64,000 nt of DNA from Halomonas sp. (GCF_029263665.1 NZ_JAJUFQ010000007.1:1-64000), one strand, 5' to 3'; shown: positions 35,677 to 46,928, numbered from the stretch's first letter. Made by a program: numbers and translations. Notes: generated from the sequence alone by a model not told the origin.

Positions 35677-36297
35677 TTACTTCGAGTACAGCTCGACGAT
35701 CAGTTGTTCGTTGATGTCGGCAGACAGGTCACCACGCTCAGGCAGCGCCTTGAAGGTGCCTTCCATCTTCTTGGCATCAAGCTCGATCCAGGCCACTTCG
35801 CCACGATTGGCAGCGATAGCCAGGGCGCTTTGGATACGCGCCTGGTTCTTGGCCTTTTCACGGACAGACACCACGTCGCCGGGCTTGACCTGGTAGGAAG
35901 CCACATTGACTGTCTTACCATTGACGGCAATCGCCTTGTGACTGACCAGCTGACGCGCCTCGGAACGAGTTGAGCCAAAGCCCATGCGGTAGACGACGTT
36001 GTCCAGTCGGGATTCAAGCAGTTGCAGCAACAGCTCACCGGTCGCACCCTTCAGACGGGCAGCTTCCTTGTAGTAGTTGCGGAACTGCTTTTCCAGTACG
36101 CCGTAGATACGACGTACTTTTTGCTTCTCACGAAGCTGCAAGCCGTAGTCGGAAAGACGCTGACGGCGCTGGCCGTGCACACCCGGGATCTGCTCGGATT
36201 TGCACTTTTTCTCGAAGGGAGTGACACCGCTCTTGAGGAAGAGGTCGGTACCTTCACGACGAGACAGTTTGCACTTCGGTCCAATGTAACGAGCCAT
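35677..36297 (-). CDS. rpsD: 30S ribosomal protein S4
   Basis: S4 (206 residues, same as E. coli) is a primary 16S rRNA-binding and assembly-initiating protein. It starts [20 protein letters not shown], and the S4 RNA-binding domain shows [20 protein letters not shown] and [11 protein letters not shown]. In E. coli it also represses the alpha operon by binding the rpsM leader; the same gene order here makes that possible. It is 12 bases downstream of rpsK and 80 bases upstream of rpoA. Confidence 0.98.
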   Translation of the reverse strand: MARYIGPKCKLSRREGTDLFLKSGVTPFEKKCKSEQIPGVHGQRRQRLSDYGLQLREKQKVRRIYGVLEKQFRNYYKEAARLKGATGELLLQLLESRLDNVVYRMGFGSTRSEARQLVSHKAIAVNGKTVNVASYQVKPGDVVSVREKAKNQARIQSALAIAANRGEVAWIELDAKKMEGTFKALPERGDLSADINEQLIVELYSK

Positions 36298-36309
36298 GAA
36301 TCTGTCTCC

Positions 36310-36696
36310 TTAAACGCGGCGTTTCTTCGGCGGACGGCAGCCATTATGGGGAATGGGCGTCGCGTCGGTGATGCTTTGCACGCGGAAACCGGCGGCGTTC
36401 AGTGCGCGCACGGCGGATTCACGGCCAGGACCGGGGCCCTTGACCAGCACGTCTACGTTTTTCACACCATACTCGGCTGCAGCAGTCGCTGCACGCTCGC
36501 TTGCCACTTGAGCCGCGAACGGGGTGCTCTTGCGAGAACCACGAAAACCCGAACCACCGGCAGTCGCCCAAGAAAGAGCGTTGCCCTGGCGGTCTGTGAT
36601 CGTAATGATCGTGTTGTTAAAAGAGGCATGGATATGCGCTACCGCATCCACCACCTGCTTTTTAACCTTTTTACGGTTGCTACGCGGGTTAGCCAT
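36310..36696 (-). CDS. rpsK: 30S ribosomal protein S11
   Basis: S11 (128 residues) lines the mRNA exit platform of the 30S subunit. It starts [20 protein letters not shown]; then come [39 protein letters not shown] and the basic C terminus [20 protein letters not shown] (here [16 protein letters not shown]). The alpha-operon position between rpsM and rpsD is standard. The gap to rpsM is 97 bases. Confidence 0.98.
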   Translation of the reverse strand: MANPRSNRKKVKKQVVDAVAHIHASFNNTIITITDRQGNALSWATAGGSGFRGSRKSTPFAAQVASERAATAAAEYGVKNVDVLVKGPGPGRESAVRALNAAGFRVQSITDATPIPHNGCRPPKKRRV

Positions 36697-36793
36697 GTTG
36701 ATGTCTGTTCCTGTCTTTACACTAAAACTAAGTCTGTACGAAAACTGTTCGGAGTTGCTAAGTTCGCCGACTCATCGCACAGAACCTAGTGTG

Positions 36794-37150
36794 TTATTTG
36801 CGGATCGGCTTACGCGGTCCCTTACGGGTACGCGCGTTGGTCTTGGTACGCTGACCACGCAGCGGAAGACCACGACGATGACGCAGACCACGATAGCAAC
36901 CCAGGTCCATGAGACGCTTGATGTTCAGCGTCACATCACGACGAAGATCGCCTTCTACGGTGTACTTGCCAACTTCACCACGCAGGGTGTCCAGCTCTTC
37001 AGAGGACAGGTCCTGAATCTTGGTGGTCGGCGCGATGCCGGTCGCTGCACAAATTTCTTGTGCACGAGTGCGGCCAATCCCGAAGATATAGGTCAGCGAG
37101 ATCGCCGCATGCTTGTTGTCCGGGATATTGACGCCTGCAATACGGGCCAT
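36794..37150 (-). CDS. rpsM: 30S ribosomal protein S13
   Basis: S13 (118 residues, same as E. coli) sits on the 30S head and contacts the P-site tRNA and the L5 bridge. It starts [20 protein letters not shown] and has [19 protein letters not shown] and [21 protein letters not shown] use the ATG at 37150; a longer frame adds 14 residues without family similarity. It follows rpmJ by 124 bases; in E. coli this leader is where S4 represses the alpha operon, and I could not verify the pseudoknot here. Confidence 0.98.
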   Translation of the reverse strand: MARIAGVNIPDNKHAAISLTYIFGIGRTRAQEICAATGIAPTTKIQDLSSEELDTLRGEVGKYTVEGDLRRDVTLNIKRLMDLGCYRGLRHRRGLPLRGQRTKTNARTRKGPRKPIRK

Positions 37151-37274
37151 CAGCTTACTCCGAAATTTGAGCGGCTTGCTCGGTTTAATCAACTACAAAA
37201 GGCGCAATAGCATACCCCTTCCCCTCCAAAAGGGCAAGAGGCATGCCAGCACCCGGTTCATTGCAGGCCAGGGA

Positions 37275-37388
37275 TCAGCCCTGACGCTGCTTGTGCCGCG
37301 GCTCGCTGCAGATGACGCGTACAGCGCCATTGCGACGAATGATCTTGCAGTTGCGGCACATTTTCTTCACGGAAGCACGAACTTTCAT
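37275..37388 (-). CDS. rpmJ: 50S ribosomal protein L36
   Basis: A 37-residue L36 encoded from the ATG at 37388 to the TGA at 37275. It is the zinc-binding form: [19 protein letters not shown] opens the protein with the CxxC pair, then a later cysteine in VICSEPRHK and the histidine there complete the ligands. It links secY to rpsM, the usual end of the spc operon. It is too short to stand out by length but its sequence is unmistakable. Confidence 0.97.
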   Translation of the reverse strand: MKVRASVKKMCRNCKIIRRNGAVRVICSEPRHKQRQG

Positions 37389-37485
37389 CGTTCTCTCTCC
37401 AAAGTTGGCTCACGACACGAGCCGAACAAACGGCTCGCGACGTGCCCAATCGGCTTGCAACGCTCTAGCCTGAATTCCTGCGGGC

Positions 37486-38817
37486 TCAGCGCATGATGCC
37501 GCCGCTACCATAGCCTTTCAGGTTGGACTTCTTCATCACCGACTCATACTGGTGCGACATGAGGTGCGACTGCACCTGAGCCATGAAGTCCATGATGACC
37601 ACTACCACGATCAGCAACGAGGTTCCGCCAAAGAAGAACGGCACGTTCCAGGCCACGATCAGGAACTGGGGCATCAGGGAAACCGCAGTGATGTAGAGGG
37701 CACCGAATAAGGTCAGACGAGTCATAACCTTATCGACATAGCGAGCGGTCTGTTCTCCGGGACGAATCCCGGGCAGGAAAGCTCCCGACTTCTTGAGGTT
37801 GTCGGCAACATCCTTGGGATTGAAGACCAGCGCTGTGTAAAAGAAGCAGAAGAATACCACCGCCGCCGCGAAAAGCAAGATGTACAGAGGTTGACCAGGG
37901 GCCAACGCCTGGGAAGCACGCTGCAGCCACTCCATACCTTCACCAGCACCAACCCATTGACCGAGCGATGCAGGGAAAAGCAGGATGCTGGAAGCAAAGA
38001 TGGCCGGAATGACACCCGCCATGTTCACCTTGAGTGGCAGATAACTGCTCTGCCCAGCATACATCTTGTTGCCCACCTGGCGACGTGGGTAGTTGACCGT
38101 GATGCGACGCTGACCGCGTTCGATAAACACGACAAACGCCACAGTGGCAATTCCCAGCAGGGATAGTGCCAACAACGGCAACACATTCCACGCACCTTCA
38201 TTGCGGGCCAGTTCAAAAGCCTGGGCCACGGCGCTTGGCAGACCGGCGACGATACCGGCGAAAATCAGCAACGAAATGCCGTTGCCAATTCCCTTCTCGG
38301 TAATCTGCTCACCCAGCCACATCAGGAACACCGCCCCACACACAAAGGTAATGATGGCGGTGAAATAGAAACTGAAGTCGGCTGCGTAAGCGATGCCTTG
38401 GCTCCCCAGACCCACGGACATGCCCGCGGCCTGGACGAGGGCCAGCACCACCGTGCCGTAGCGCGTGTACTGGCTGATCTTGCGGCGACCGCTCTCGCCT
38501 TCCTTTTTCAACTGCTCGAGGCGAGGTACGACGGCGGTCAACAGCTGCATGACAATCGACGCCGAGATGTAGGGCATGATGCCCAACGCGAAGATACTCA
38601 TGCGCTCCAGGGCACCACCCGAGAACATGTTGAACATGCCCAGGATGGTACCCTGCTGCTCCCTGAACAAGGCAGCAAGCTGGTCAGGATTGATACCGGG
38701 AACGGGGATGTGGGCACCGATACGGTAAACCACAATGGCGAGGAGCACGAAGCGCAGACGCGCCCACAGTTCACTCAGACCGCTGCCCATCGCCGGCATA
38801 TTTCCTGACTTGGCCAT
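37486..38817 (-). CDS. secY: Protein translocase subunit SecY
   Basis: SecY forms the protein-conducting channel in the inner membrane with SecE and SecG. At 443 residues it matches E. coli exactly. Ten membrane segments are visible, with the signature [20 protein letters not shown] in the plug/TM2 region and a cytoplasmic loop [20 protein letters not shown]. It starts at the ATG directly after the rplO stop (no gap), so it is translationally coupled, and rpmJ follows after 97 bases. Confidence 0.98.
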   Translation of the reverse strand: MAKSGNMPAMGSGLSELWARLRFVLLAIVVYRIGAHIPVPGINPDQLAALFREQQGTILGMFNMFSGGALERMSIFALGIMPYISASIVMQLLTAVVPRLEQLKKEGESGRRKISQYTRYGTVVLALVQAAGMSVGLGSQGIAYAADFSFYFTAIITFVCGAVFLMWLGEQITEKGIGNGISLLIFAGIVAGLPSAVAQAFELARNEGAWNVLPLLALSLLGIATVAFVVFIERGQRRITVNYPRRQVGNKMYAGQSSYLPLKVNMAGVIPAIFASSILLFPASLGQWVGAGEGMEWLQRASQALAPGQPLYILLFAAAVVFFCFFYTALVFNPKDVADNLKKSGAFLPGIRPGEQTARYVDKVMTRLTLFGALYITAVSLMPQFLIVAWNVPFFFGGTSLLIVVVVIMDFMAQVQSHLMSHQYESVMKKSNLKGYGSGGIMR

Positions 38818-39252
38818 TTAGTCCTCTACCTTGCCACCAGCGGCTTCAATCGCAGCGCGAGCACCTTTGGTGACACGCAGACCGCGAACAGTAACCGCCT
38901 TGTTCAGTTCGCCAGAAAGGATGACCTTGGCGTACTTGGTCGCATCCTTCAGCACGTTGGCTGCCTTGAGGGTTTCCAGGGTGACTTCGTCACCAGCAAC
39001 CTTGGCCAGTTCGGCCAGGCGTACTTCTTCGGAAACCAGAGACTTGGCCGAGGTGAAGCCAAACTTCGGCAGACGACGCTGCAGAGGCATCTGACCGCCT
39101 TCGAAGCCCGGCTTGACGCTGCCGCCGCTACGCGACTTCTGGCCTTTGTGACCACGGCCACCGGTCTTGCCCAGACCGGAGCCAATGCCACGACCGACGC
39201 GCTTTTCAGCGTGCTTGGAGCCCGGTGCCGGGCTCAGGCTGTTAAGTTTCAT
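38818..39252 (-). CDS. rplO: 50S ribosomal protein L15
   Basis: L15 (144 residues) is a late-assembly 23S rRNA-binding protein. The Gly/Arg/Lys-rich N-terminal extension ([20 protein letters not shown]) that threads into the subunit is intact, followed by [17 protein letters not shown] and the globular C terminus. It lies between rpmD (3-base gap) and secY (no gap) in the spc operon. Confidence 0.98.
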   Translation of the reverse strand: MKLNSLSPAPGSKHAEKRVGRGIGSGLGKTGGRGHKGQKSRSGGSVKPGFEGGQMPLQRRLPKFGFTSAKSLVSEEVRLAELAKVAGDEVTLETLKAANVLKDATKYAKVILSGELNKAVTVRGLRVTKGARAAIEAAGGKVED

Positions 39253-39255
39253 GGA

Positions 39256-39438
39256 TTACTCTCCCTCAACTCGCACAAGGTAGTTGACCTTGTGGATCAT
39301 GCCGCGAACGGCAGGGGTGTCTTCCAGCTCAACCGTGTGACCGATGCGGCGTAGGCCCAGGCCACGCATAGTGGCCTTGTGCTTTTCCAGAACGCCGATG
39401 GTGCTACGGATCTGGGTAACCTTGATCGTTGCTGCCAT
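39256..39438 (-). CDS. rpmD: 50S ribosomal protein L30
   Basis: A 60-residue L30: [40 protein letters not shown]. It is the short bacterial form. It sits 6 bases after rpsE and 3 bases before rplO, so these genes are read as one tightly packed message. Confidence 0.97.
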   Translation of the reverse strand: MAATIKVTQIRSTIGVLEKHKATMRGLGLRRIGHTVELEDTPAVRGMIHKVNYLVRVEGE

Positions 39439-39444
39439 GGTGTC

Positions 39445-39945
39445 TTACCCCGTGATCGCTTCAACAGAGAGACCGCGCTTGGCGGCTACATCTTCAGGGG
39501 ACTGCATGGAAGTCAGACCCTTGACAGTAGCGCGCACCACGTTCACCGGGTTGGTGGAACCGTAGCACTTGGCCAGGACGTTATGGACACCAGCCAGTTC
39601 CAGCACGGAACGCATGGCACCGCCTGCGATGATACCGGTACCGTCGGAAGCCGGCTTCATGAACACCTTGGAGGCGCCATGGCGAGCCTTGACCGGGTAC
39701 TGCAGAGTACCATTGACCAGGTTGACCTTGACCATGTTGCGACGAGCCTGGTCCATGGCCTTCTGGATAGCGACCGGCACTTCACGTGCCTTGCCGCGAC
39801 CGAAGCCGACCCGGCCGTTACCATCACCAACGACGGTCAGAGCGGTGAAACCGAAAATACGGCCACCTTTGACCACCTTGGCGACACGGTTGACCTGCAC
39901 GAGCTTTTCCTGCAGATCGCCGTTTTGCTGTTCGTTCTTCGCCAT
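39445..39945 (-). CDS. rpsE: 30S ribosomal protein S5
   Basis: S5 (166 residues) shapes the mRNA entry channel and affects decoding fidelity. The double-stranded-RNA-binding N-terminal half has [20 protein letters not shown] and [20 protein letters not shown]; the C-terminal half has [20 protein letters not shown]. The loop with [10 protein letters not shown] carries no spectinomycin-type change that I can recognise. It is 11 bases after rplR. Confidence 0.98.
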   Translation of the reverse strand: MAKNEQQNGDLQEKLVQVNRVAKVVKGGRIFGFTALTVVGDGNGRVGFGRGKAREVPVAIQKAMDQARRNMVKVNLVNGTLQYPVKARHGASKVFMKPASDGTGIIAGGAMRSVLELAGVHNVLAKCYGSTNPVNVVRATVKGLTSMQSPEDVAAKRGLSVEAITG

Positions 39946-39956
39946 CGTAAAACCCT

Positions 39957-40307
39957 TTAGAATTCCAGGCCGCCTTCACGAGCGGCGTCGGCCAGGGCCT
40001 TCACACGACCGTGATACTTGAAGCCAGCGCGGTCGAAGGCCACCTGGGTGATGCCTGCTTCCTTAGCGCGTTCCGCAATCAGAGCACCCACCTTGGCGGC
40101 AGCATCAGAATTGCCGGTCGCACCCTCACGCAGGCTCTTGTCCAGCGTGGAAGCGCTGGCCAGGACCTTGCCACCATCCGGCGAGATAATCTGCGCATAG
40201 ATGTGACGAGGGGTACGGTTCACGCACAGGCGAAACACGCCCAGCTCGCGGATCTTGGCGCGAGCGCGGCGGGCACGACGGAGACGAGATTCTTTCTTCG
40301 CGTTCAT
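39957..40307 (-). CDS. rplR: 50S ribosomal protein L18
   Basis: L18 (116 residues) binds 5S rRNA with L5 and L25. The basic N terminus ([17 protein letters not shown]) and [17 protein letters not shown] are conserved, as is the C-terminal [19 protein letters not shown]. It lies 9 bases after rplF in the spc operon. Confidence 0.98.
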   Translation of the reverse strand: MNAKKESRLRRARRARAKIRELGVFRLCVNRTPRHIYAQIISPDGGKVLASASTLDKSLREGATGNSDAAAKVGALIAERAKEAGITQVAFDRAGFKYHGRVKALADAAREGGLEF

Positions 40308-40316
40308 AACCCTGCC

Positions 40317-40847
40317 TTACTTCTTCTTGGCTTCTTTACGGCGGACATGCTCATCCGCATAACGTACACCCTTGCCCTTATAAGGCTCAGGCGGACGATA
40401 AGCGCGGATTTCCGCTGCGACCTGGCCGAGCTTCTGCTTGTCCGCGCTCTTCAGCACGATAGTGGTGTTCTTCGGAGTTTCCGCAGACACACCTTCAGGC
40501 AGTTCATAATCGACCGGGTGAGAAAAGCCCAGTGACAGATTGAGCGTCTGGCCTTTCGCTTGAGCGCGATAACCGACGCCGACGATTTCGAGGGTCTTGG
40601 TGAAGCCTTCAGATACACCAGTGACCAGGTTCTGGACCAGGGCACGAGTGGTACCGACCATCGCCCAGCTCTTGGCGGACTCGCTCGGGGTGAAGGTCAG
40701 CTGACCATCTTCCTGGCCGATGACCACATCGCTGTGGACAGCCAGAGAAAGCGTGCCCTGACCGCCCTTGGCAGTCAGAGTGCCGTCATCGAGCTTGACC
40801 TCGACGCCGGCAGGCACTTTAACTGGATATTTGGCTACGCGGGACAT
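40317..40847 (-). CDS. rplF: 50S ribosomal protein L6
   Basis: L6 (176 residues) sits near the GTPase-associated centre. It has the two homologous alpha/beta domains; diagnostic segments are [19 protein letters not shown], the central [20 protein letters not shown] and the C-terminal [19 protein letters not shown] followed by a lysine-rich tail. It begins 9 bases after rpsH. Confidence 0.98.
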   Translation of the reverse strand: MSRVAKYPVKVPAGVEVKLDDGTLTAKGGQGTLSLAVHSDVVIGQEDGQLTFTPSESAKSWAMVGTTRALVQNLVTGVSEGFTKTLEIVGVGYRAQAKGQTLNLSLGFSHPVDYELPEGVSAETPKNTTIVLKSADKQKLGQVAAEIRAYRPPEPYKGKGVRYADEHVRRKEAKKK

Positions 40848-40856
40848 TCCAAACTC

Positions 40857-41249
40857 CTAGAATACGGTGCAGAGGACTTCGCCGCCAACACCAGCCTGGC
40901 GAGCAGCGCGGTCAGTCATCACACCCTTGGAGGTGGAGACGATCGCAACGCCCAGGCCATCGGCGACCTTCGGCAGCGCATCCTTGCCCTTGTAGTTACG
41001 CAGGGAAGGCTTGGAAACCCGCTGCAGGTGCTCGATAACCCCCTTGCCTTCAAAGTACTTGAGGCTGACGGTCAGCTCGGGCTTGGCTGATTCGCTTACC
41101 GCGAAGTCAGTGATGTAACCCTCTTCTTTCAGCACACGGGCCACTTCAATCTTGAGCTTGGAGGACGGCATGGTAACCGTCTCCTTAGTGGCCTGCTGCG
41201 CATTGCGGATACGGGTAAACATATCCGCCAGAGTGTCTTGCATGCTCAT
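40857..41249 (-). CDS. rpsH: 30S ribosomal protein S8
   Basis: S8 (130 residues, as in E. coli) binds the central domain of 16S rRNA. It starts [20 protein letters not shown] and ends with the RNA-binding [20 protein letters not shown]. In E. coli S8 represses the spc operon by binding the rplE start region; the same rplE-rpsN-rpsH order makes the loop possible here. It lies 32 bases after rpsN. Confidence 0.98.
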   Translation of the reverse strand: MSMQDTLADMFTRIRNAQQATKETVTMPSSKLKIEVARVLKEEGYITDFAVSESAKPELTVSLKYFEGKGVIEHLQRVSKPSLRNYKGKDALPKVADGLGVAIVSTSKGVMTDRAARQAGVGGEVLCTVF

Positions 41250-41281
41250 TTAACTTGCACTCCTGATGATTCTACGTGGCG

Positions 41282-41587
41282 TTACCAGCTGGACTTCTTG
41301 AGTCCGGGAACGTCGCCACGCATGGCGGCTTCACGCAGCTTGTTACGGCCGAGGCCGAACTTGTTGTAGTAGCCGTGCGGACGGCCAGTGACACGACAGC
41401 GATTACGCTGACGCACCGGACTGGAGTCACGCGGCAGCGACTGCAACTTGAGCTGCGCATCGAAGCGCTCTTCATCAGAAGCGTTCACGTCCTGGATGAT
41501 CGCCTTGAGCGCAGCGCGCTTGGCAGCGAACTTTTCCACCAGCTTGGTACGCTTGAGCTCGCGCTCTACCATGCTTTTCTTTGCCAT
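41282..41587 (-). CDS. rpsN: 30S ribosomal protein S14 (zinc-free long form)
   Basis: S14 (101 residues) is the long bacterial form without the zinc-binding CxxC pairs: [59 protein letters not shown]. It binds the 30S head. It is 10 bases downstream of rplE. Confidence 0.98.
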   Translation of the reverse strand: MAKKSMVERELKRTKLVEKFAAKRAALKAIIQDVNASDEERFDAQLKLQSLPRDSSPVRQRNRCRVTGRPHGYYNKFGLGRNKLREAAMRGDVPGLKKSSW

Positions 41588-41597
41588 GATCCCACCC

Positions 41598-42137
41598 TTA
41601 TTTCTTGAACGGGAAGTTCAGCGCGCTCAGCAGCGCACGACCTTCTTCATCGGTGTTGGCAGTAGTGGTGATGGTGACATCCAGACCACGAATCCGGTCG
41701 ATCTTATCATATTCGATCTCCGGGAAGATGATCTGCTCACGCACCCCCATGGAATAGTTGCCACGACCGTCGAAGGACTTCGGGTTGAGACCACGGAAGT
41801 CACGAACGCGGGGGATCGCGATATTCACCAGGCGATCGAGGAAGTCCCACATACGCTCACTGCGCAGAGTGACCTTGACCCCAATCGGCCAGCCTTCACG
41901 CACCTTGAAGCCCGCGATGGACTTACGTGCCTTGGTCACCATCGGCTTCTGACCAGAGAGCTTCTCCATGTCACCGATGGCTGCGTCGATCAGCTTCTTG
42001 TCGCTGGTCGCTTCGCCGATACCCATGTTCAGGGTCACCTTGGTGATCCGGGGTACCTGCATAACGTTGGCGTAGCTGAACTGCTCTTTGAGTTGAGCCA
42101 CCACCTCGTTTTGATAACGTTCTTTCAAGTTCGCCAT
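41598..42137 (-). CDS. rplE: 50S ribosomal protein L5
   Basis: L5 (179 residues, as in E. coli) binds 5S rRNA and forms the bridge to S13. Conserved blocks: [57 protein letters not shown]. It follows rplX by 18 bases; in E. coli the start region is the S8 repressor target. Confidence 0.98.
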   Translation of the reverse strand: MANLKERYQNEVVAQLKEQFSYANVMQVPRITKVTLNMGIGEATSDKKLIDAAIGDMEKLSGQKPMVTKARKSIAGFKVREGWPIGVKVTLRSERMWDFLDRLVNIAIPRVRDFRGLNPKSFDGRGNYSMGVREQIIFPEIEYDKIDRIRGLDVTITTTANTDEEGRALLSALNFPFKK

Positions 42138-42155
42138 TTTGCTATCCGACTCGCG

Positions 42156-42473
42156 TTAGGCGTCGATCTGCGCTTGCGTCGACTTGTAGATACGTACCTT
42201 GGTACCGTCTTCCTGGATCTGGAAGCCGACGCGATCCGCTTTGCCGGTCTCCTGATTGAAGATCGCCACGTTGGACGCGTGAATCGGTGCCTCGCGCTCG
42301 ACGATACCGCCCTGGTTGCCCGCCATCGGATTGGGCTTGGTGTGACGCTTGATCATGTTCACACCGGACACTACAAAGCGATCGTCCTTGAGGACGCGCT
42401 TCACGGTGCCGCGCTTACCCTTATCCTTGCCGGCGATGACGATGACTTCATCATCACGTTTGATCTTTTGCAT
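42156..42473 (-). CDS. rplX: 50S ribosomal protein L24
   Basis: L24 (105 residues) initiates 50S assembly. The KOW motif is clear ([20 protein letters not shown]), followed by [20 protein letters not shown]. It is 14 bases after rplN in the spc operon. Confidence 0.98.
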   Translation of the reverse strand: MQKIKRDDEVIVIAGKDKGKRGTVKRVLKDDRFVVSGVNMIKRHTKPNPMAGNQGGIVEREAPIHASNVAIFNQETGKADRVGFQIQEDGTKVRIYKSTQAQIDA

Positions 42474-42487
42474 ATTCGCCTCGCTCC

Positions 42488-42859
42488 TTACAGCACTTCA
42501 GGCGCCAAGGAAATGATCTTCATGAACTTCTCGTTACGAAGTTCACGGGTCACCGGCCCGAAGATACGGGTACCGATCGGCTGCTCGTTGGTGTTGTTCA
42601 ACAAAACGGCCGCATTTCCATCGAAGCGAATCAGTGAACCGTCGGGACGACGAACACCACTCTTGGTGCGAACAACCACCGCCTTCAGCACCTGGCCTTT
42701 CTTGACCTTGCCGCGCGGGATGGCTTCTTTCACCGTGACCTTGATGACGTCGCCAACACGAGCGTAACGGCGGTGGGAACCACCGAGCACCTTGATGCAT
42801 TGCACCCGGCGCGCCCCGCTGTTGTCAGCAACATCCAGCATTGTCTGAGTCTGAATCAT
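42488..42859 (-). CDS. rplN: 50S ribosomal protein L14
   Basis: L14 (123 residues, as in E. coli) lies at the subunit interface and contacts 16S rRNA. It starts [20 protein letters not shown] and contains [19 protein letters not shown] and [20 protein letters not shown]. It is the first gene of the classical spc operon, but only 53 bases separate it from rpsQ and I see no terminator there, so the S10 and spc units are probably read through. Confidence 0.98.
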   Translation of the reverse strand: MIQTQTMLDVADNSGARRVQCIKVLGGSHRRYARVGDVIKVTVKEAIPRGKVKKGQVLKAVVVRTKSGVRRPDGSLIRFDGNAAVLLNNTNEQPIGTRIFGPVTRELRNEKFMKIISLAPEVL

Positions 42860-42912
42860 CGGTTTTCTCCAAACCTAATCTGACTGCACTGAATTGATAG
42901 ACCCAGGGTCTA

Positions 42913-43173
42913 TCAACCCTTGGCCTGCTCGACGACCTCGACCAGAGTCCAAGCCTTGTTCTTGGACAGCGGACGGCATTCCTGAATGGTTACCGTATCG
43001 CCAGCCTTAGCCTGGTTGGTCTCGTCGTGGGCGTGCAGCTTGGTGGAGCGCTTGACATATTTGCCGTAGATCGGGTGGCGCTCACGACGCTCGATCATGA
43101 CAACGATGGACTTCTCCATCTTGTCACTCACCACCTTACCGGTGAGCTTACGGGCTTTTTTCTCTTCGGCCAT
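42913..43173 (-). CDS. rpsQ: 30S ribosomal protein S17
   Basis: S17 (86 residues from the ATG at 43173) is a primary 16S rRNA binder with an OB fold: [39 protein letters not shown] chose this ATG, which follows the rpmC stop by one base, over an in-frame start 21 bases upstream inside rpmC, because [10 protein letters not shown] matches the family start. Last gene of the S10 operon proper. Confidence 0.97.
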   Translation of the reverse strand: MAEEKKARKLTGKVVSDKMEKSIVVMIERRERHPIYGKYVKRSTKLHAHDETNQAKAGDTVTIQECRPLSKNKAWTLVEVVEQAKG

Positions 43174-43174
43174 C

Positions 43175-43366
43175 TCAGACACCTGCCTTTTCATTGAGCA
43201 CAGTCTTCACGCGGGCGATATCCCGACGAACCTGCTTGAGCAGATGAGTCTGGCTCAGTTGGCCGGTAGCCTTCTGCATGCGCAGGTTGAACTGCTCGCG
43301 GAGGAGTTCGAGAAGCTGCTCCTGGAGCTGTTCTACTGACTTTTCACGAATTTCCTGGGCTTTCAT
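43175..43366 (-). CDS. rpmC: 50S ribosomal protein L29
   Basis: L29 (63 residues) sits at the tunnel exit and helps dock the signal recognition particle and trigger factor. It starts [20 protein letters not shown] with [17 protein letters not shown] and [17 protein letters not shown]. The ATG at 43366 overlaps the rplP stop by one base (TGATG); a GTG three bases upstream is the only alternative. E. coli L29 is also 63 residues. Confidence 0.97.
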   Translation of the reverse strand: MKAQEIREKSVEQLQEQLLELLREQFNLRMQKATGQLSQTHLLKQVRRDIARVKTVLNEKAGV

Positions 43367-43779
43367 CACATCACCGTCCGTTTCACAAAGGTGGTGGAGA
43401 CCGGGAACTTCTGAGCGGCCAGTGCGAATGCTTCGCGAGCCAGCTCTTCAGAAACACCTTCAATCTCGTACAGGACCCGACCGGGCTGGATCTGTGCGAC
43501 CCAGTACTCGACGGAACCCTTACCTTTACCCATCCGGACTTCCAGAGGCTTCTTGGAAATCGGCTTGTCCGGGAAGACACGGATCCAGATCTTACCGCCA
43601 CGCTTGACGTGACGAGTGATGGCACGACGGCCAGCTTCGATCTGGCGGGCGGTGACACGACCACGGCCAGTGGCCTTGAGGCCGTACTCACCGAAGCTCA
43701 CCTTGCTTCCGCGATGCGCCAGGCCACGGTTGCGGCCCTTTTGCATCTTGCGGAATTTCATACGCTTTGGTTGCAACAT
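43366..43779 (-). CDS. rplP: 50S ribosomal protein L16
   Basis: L16 (137 residues) organises the A-site tRNA region of the 50S subunit. It starts [20 protein letters not shown], with [20 protein letters not shown] and [20 protein letters not shown]. It lies 15 bases after rpsC and overlaps rpmC by one base. Confidence 0.98.
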   Translation of the reverse strand: MLQPKRMKFRKMQKGRNRGLAHRGSKVSFGEYGLKATGRGRVTARQIEAGRRAITRHVKRGGKIWIRVFPDKPISKKPLEVRMGKGKGSVEYWVAQIQPGRVLYEIEGVSEELAREAFALAAQKFPVSTTFVKRTVM

Positions 43780-43794
43780 CGAATCGCTCTCCCC

Positions 43795-44493
43795 TTACCT
43801 GGAACCTTTCTTCTTGGAAGGCGCGGCTGCCGGCTGCTTGGCCTTGGCGCGAACTTCCTCGATGCCCCCGAGGATTTCACCCTTGAAGATCCAGACCTTG
43901 ACACCGATGATGCCGTAGGTGGTCTTGGCTTCGAAGGTGGCGTAATCGATGTCCGCACGCAGGGTGTGCAGCGGGACACGACCTTCGCGGTACCACTCGG
44001 TACGGGCGATTTCCGCGCCACCGAGACGACCGGAGAGCTGTACCTTGATGCCGCCGGCACCCAGACGCATGGCGTTCTGGACAGCGCGCTTCATGGCACG
44101 GCGGAACATCACACGGCGTTCGATCTGACCGGCGATGTTCTGAGCAACGAGCTGGGCATCCAGCTCAGGCTTGCGAACTTCCTCGATGTTGACGTGAACC
44201 GGCACGCCCATCATCTCGGTGACGTCGCGACGCAGACGATCGACATCTTCGCCCTTCTTGCCAATCACGATGCCCGGACGAGCAGTGTGAATGGTGATGC
44301 GCGCATTGTTCGCTGGACGCTCGATGGTGATTTTGCTTACGGAGGCGTTCTTCAGACGCTCTTCCAGAAAGCTACGCACCGCGAGGTCGTTGTTCAGCTT
44401 GTCGGCATAGGCGCCGCGCTCGGCGTACCAGACAGAGGTATGGTCTTTGACGATACCCAGTCGGATGCCTGTTGGATTGACTTTCTGACCCAT
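43795..44493 (-). CDS. rpsC: 30S ribosomal protein S3
   Basis: S3 (232 residues) forms part of the mRNA entry site and has helicase-assisting function. It starts [20 protein letters not shown], the KH domain carries [19 protein letters not shown], and [17 protein letters not shown] marks the C-terminal domain, which ends in a basic Lys/Pro/Ala tail. It is 11 bases after rplV. Confidence 0.98.
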   Translation of the reverse strand: MGQKVNPTGIRLGIVKDHTSVWYAERGAYADKLNNDLAVRSFLEERLKNASVSKITIERPANNARITIHTARPGIVIGKKGEDVDRLRRDVTEMMGVPVHVNIEEVRKPELDAQLVAQNIAGQIERRVMFRRAMKRAVQNAMRLGAGGIKVQLSGRLGGAEIARTEWYREGRVPLHTLRADIDYATFEAKTTYGIIGVKVWIFKGEILGGIEEVRAKAKQPAAAPSKKKGSR

Positions 44494-44504
44494 CTGGTCG
44501 ACTC

Positions 44505-44837
44505 CTACTTCTCGGCTACCTTGACGGTGATGTGGCAGGTGCGCTTCAGAATGCGATCCGCACGGCCCTTGGCACGAGGACGGATGCGCTTGAGCGTCAT
44601 ACCCTCATCGACACAGATGGTCGAGACGCGCAGCTCGTCAATGTCCATGCCGTTATTTTCTTCCGCATTCGCGATGGCGGACTGCAGCACCTTCTTGACC
44701 AGCTTGGCGGCCTTCTTCGGTGAGAAGGTCAGCAGGTCGAGCGCCTCGGCGACAGGTTTACCGCGCACCTGATCAGCCACCAAACGGGCCTTCTGTGCGG
44801 ATAAAGCAGCGCCACGCAGCTTTGCTGTGACTTCCAT
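44505..44837 (-). CDS. rplV: 50S ribosomal protein L22
   Basis: L22 (110 residues, as in E. coli) lines the exit tunnel with a long beta hairpin. Blocks: [58 protein letters not shown]. The hairpin tip ([11 protein letters not shown]) shows no macrolide-type deletion. It is 18 bases after rpsS. Confidence 0.98.
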   Translation of the reverse strand: MEVTAKLRGAALSAQKARLVADQVRGKPVAEALDLLTFSPKKAAKLVKKVLQSAIANAEENNGMDIDELRVSTICVDEGMTLKRIRPRAKGRADRILKRTCHITVKVAEK

Positions 44838-44855
44838 CTCTAAATCCTCTCTGGC

Positions 44856-45131
44856 TTACCGTTTGGCTTTCTTGTCCGCCGCATGACCGCGATAGGTGCG
44901 GGTAGCAGCGAATTCGCCCAGCTTGTGGCCAACCATTTCCTCGGAGACATGCACCGGGACATGTTGGCGACCGTTATGGACTGCAATGGTGAGCCCGACC
45001 ATGTTGGGCAGGATCATAGAACGACGCGACCAGGTCTTGATCGGTTTGCGATCGTTCTTTTCCGCTGCAGTCTCAACCTTTTTCAGCAGATGAAGGTCAA
45101 TGAAAGGACCTTTCTTCAGTGAACGTGGCAC
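44856..45131 (-). CDS. rpsS: 30S ribosomal protein S19
   Basis: S19 (91 residues) forms the 30S head complex with S13. It starts [20 protein letters not shown] and has [40 protein letters not shown] and [20 protein letters not shown]. It is 33 bases after rplB. Confidence 0.98.
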   Translation of the reverse strand: MPRSLKKGPFIDLHLLKKVETAAEKNDRKPIKTWSRRSMILPNMVGLTIAVHNGRQHVPVHVSEEMVGHKLGEFAATRTYRGHAADKKAKR

Positions 45132-45164
45132 AGCCGTTACCTCTTAATGTCTTGGCGTGGGATC

Positions 45165-45995
45165 TTAACCGCGAGCCTTACGGCGACGGACGATCAGCTT
45201 ATCGGTGCGCTTGTTCTTGCGGGTCTTGTGGCCCTTGGTGGGCATACCCCACGGGGACACCGGGTGACGACCACCACTGGTGCGGCCTTCGCCACCACCG
45301 TGCGGGTGATCCACCGGGTTCATCGCAACACCGCGAACGGTAGGACGCACACCTCTCCAGCGCTTTGCACCGGCCTTGCCAAGTTGACGCAGGCTGTGCT
45401 CGGAATTGCTCACTTCACCCAGGGTGGCACGGCACTCGGCCAACACCTTGCGCATCTCGCCAGAACGAAGACGCAGAGTGGCATAGTTACCTTCACGAGC
45501 CACCAGCTGGGCGCTGGTACCGGCGCTACGGGCCAGCTGAGCACCTTTACCCGGCTTCAGTTCGATGCAGTGAACTGTAGAACCAAGCGGGATGTTGCGC
45601 AGCGGCAGAGCGTTGCCCTTCTTGATCGGCGCGTTGACGCCGGACTCGAGACGATCACCCGCTTCAACACCCTTGGGGGCGATGATATAGCGACGCTCGC
45701 CGTCGAGGTACTTCACCAGCGCGATGTGCGCGCTGCGGTTCGGGTCATGCTCCAAGCGCTCGACGATGGCCGGAATGCCATCCTTGGTGCGCTTGAAGTC
45801 AACGATCCGATAATGATGACGGTGACCACCGCCCACATGACGGGTAGTGATGCGACCGTTGTTGTTACGACCACCGGACTTGGACTGCTTCTCGAGCAGC
45901 GGCCCATAGGCGCGGCCTTTGTGCAGACCTTCACCAACGATCTTGACGACGTGGCGACGACCAGCGGAGGTCGGTTTAGTCTTGACGATTGCCAT
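45165..45995 (-). CDS. rplB: 50S ribosomal protein L2
   Basis: L2 (276 residues) binds 23S rRNA near the peptidyl-transferase centre. It starts [20 protein letters not shown]; the SH3-like domain is followed by the C-terminal [19 protein letters not shown] with the conserved histidine. The basic tail [20 protein letters not shown] is intact. It follows rplW by 17 bases. Confidence 0.98.
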   Translation of the reverse strand: MAIVKTKPTSAGRRHVVKIVGEGLHKGRAYGPLLEKQSKSGGRNNNGRITTRHVGGGHRHHYRIVDFKRTKDGIPAIVERLEHDPNRSAHIALVKYLDGERRYIIAPKGVEAGDRLESGVNAPIKKGNALPLRNIPLGSTVHCIELKPGKGAQLARSAGTSAQLVAREGNYATLRLRSGEMRKVLAECRATLGEVSNSEHSLRQLGKAGAKRWRGVRPTVRGVAMNPVDHPHGGGEGRTSGGRHPVSPWGMPTKGHKTRKNKRTDKLIVRRRKARG

Positions 45996-46012
45996 GATCC
46001 GTACTCCTGCCT

Positions 46013-46309
46013 TTACTCGGCGCCAGAGAAGTCTTCAAGCGTCTCGCCGGCGGCCAGTGTCACGTACGCCTTGCGATAACCCTTGCGCATACCAATACCG
46101 TGCGCCGTGCGCTTGGTCTTGCCCTTGACGTTCACAACCTGAACGCTGTCGACCTTCTTGCCGAACAACTGCTCGACGGCGACCTTGATCTCGGGCTTGG
46201 TTGCGTCGCTTGCCACCTTGAACACGTACTGATTACGCTCGGCAGCCATAGCGGCCTTCTCGGTCACGTGCGGACCAAGCAGAACCTTGAATACACGCTC
46301 CTGGTTCAT
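46013..46309 (-). CDS. rplW: 50S ribosomal protein L23
   Basis: L23 (98 residues) is the tunnel-exit docking site for trigger factor and SRP. It has [40 protein letters not shown] and [20 protein letters not shown]. Its start overlaps the rplD stop by four bases (ATGA), so it is translationally coupled. Confidence 0.98.
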   Translation of the reverse strand: MNQERVFKVLLGPHVTEKAAMAAERNQYVFKVASDATKPEIKVAVEQLFGKKVDSVQVVNVKGKTKRTAHGIGMRKGYRKAYVTLAAGETLEDFSGAE

Positions 46310-46914
46310 GCCAGCTTCTCCTCGAATTTGCGCAGAGCAGAGACAGTAGCCAGGACCTTGTCAAAGGCGACCAGGCTAACCGGGTCAGCGGCAGCAACGT
46401 CCACTACATCCACGTTAGGGATATTGCGGGCGGCCAGGTACAGATTCTCGTCGACTTCTTCAGTCACGATCAGCACCTTCTCAAGGCTGAGTTCCTTGAG
46501 CTTGGCGACCAGCTGCTTGGTTTTCGGAGAGTCGACGGTGAAGCTTTCAACCGCAACGAGACGCTCCTGACGGACCAGCTCGGAAAGAATCGAGCGCATG
46601 GCCGCACGGTACATCTTGCGGTTGACCTTCTGGGAGTGATCCTGCGGGCGAGCCGCGAAGGTCACACCACCGCTGCGCCAGATCGGCGAACGGATAGTAC
46701 CGGCACGAGCACGGCCAGTACCCTTCTGGCGCCACGGCTTCTTGCCGCCACCACGAACGTCGGAACGGGTCTTCTGTGCACGGCTACCCTGACGGCCACC
46801 AGCCAGATAGGCAGTGACAACCTGGTGAACCAGTGCTTCGTTGAATTCTTTGCCAAAGGTAGCGTCGGACAGTTCAACAGTCCCGGCGCTTGCACCTGCA
46901 AGATTCAGATTCAT
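46306..46914 (-). CDS. rplD: 50S ribosomal protein L4
   Basis: L4 (202 residues) extends a loop into the exit tunnel; that loop is present as [20 protein letters not shown], with [19 protein letters not shown]. In E. coli, L4 also represses the S10 operon through the rpsJ leader. The leader here is much shorter than in E. coli, so that control may be absent or different. It is 14 bases after rplC. Confidence 0.98.
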   Translation of the reverse strand: MNLNLAGASAGTVELSDATFGKEFNEALVHQVVTAYLAGGRQGSRAQKTRSDVRGGGKKPWRQKGTGRARAGTIRSPIWRSGGVTFAARPQDHSQKVNRKMYRAAMRSILSELVRQERLVAVESFTVDSPKTKQLVAKLKELSLEKVLIVTEEVDENLYLAARNIPNVDVVDVAAADPVSLVAFDKVLATVSALRKFEEKLA

Positions 46915-46928
46915 TGGAAATTTCCCCT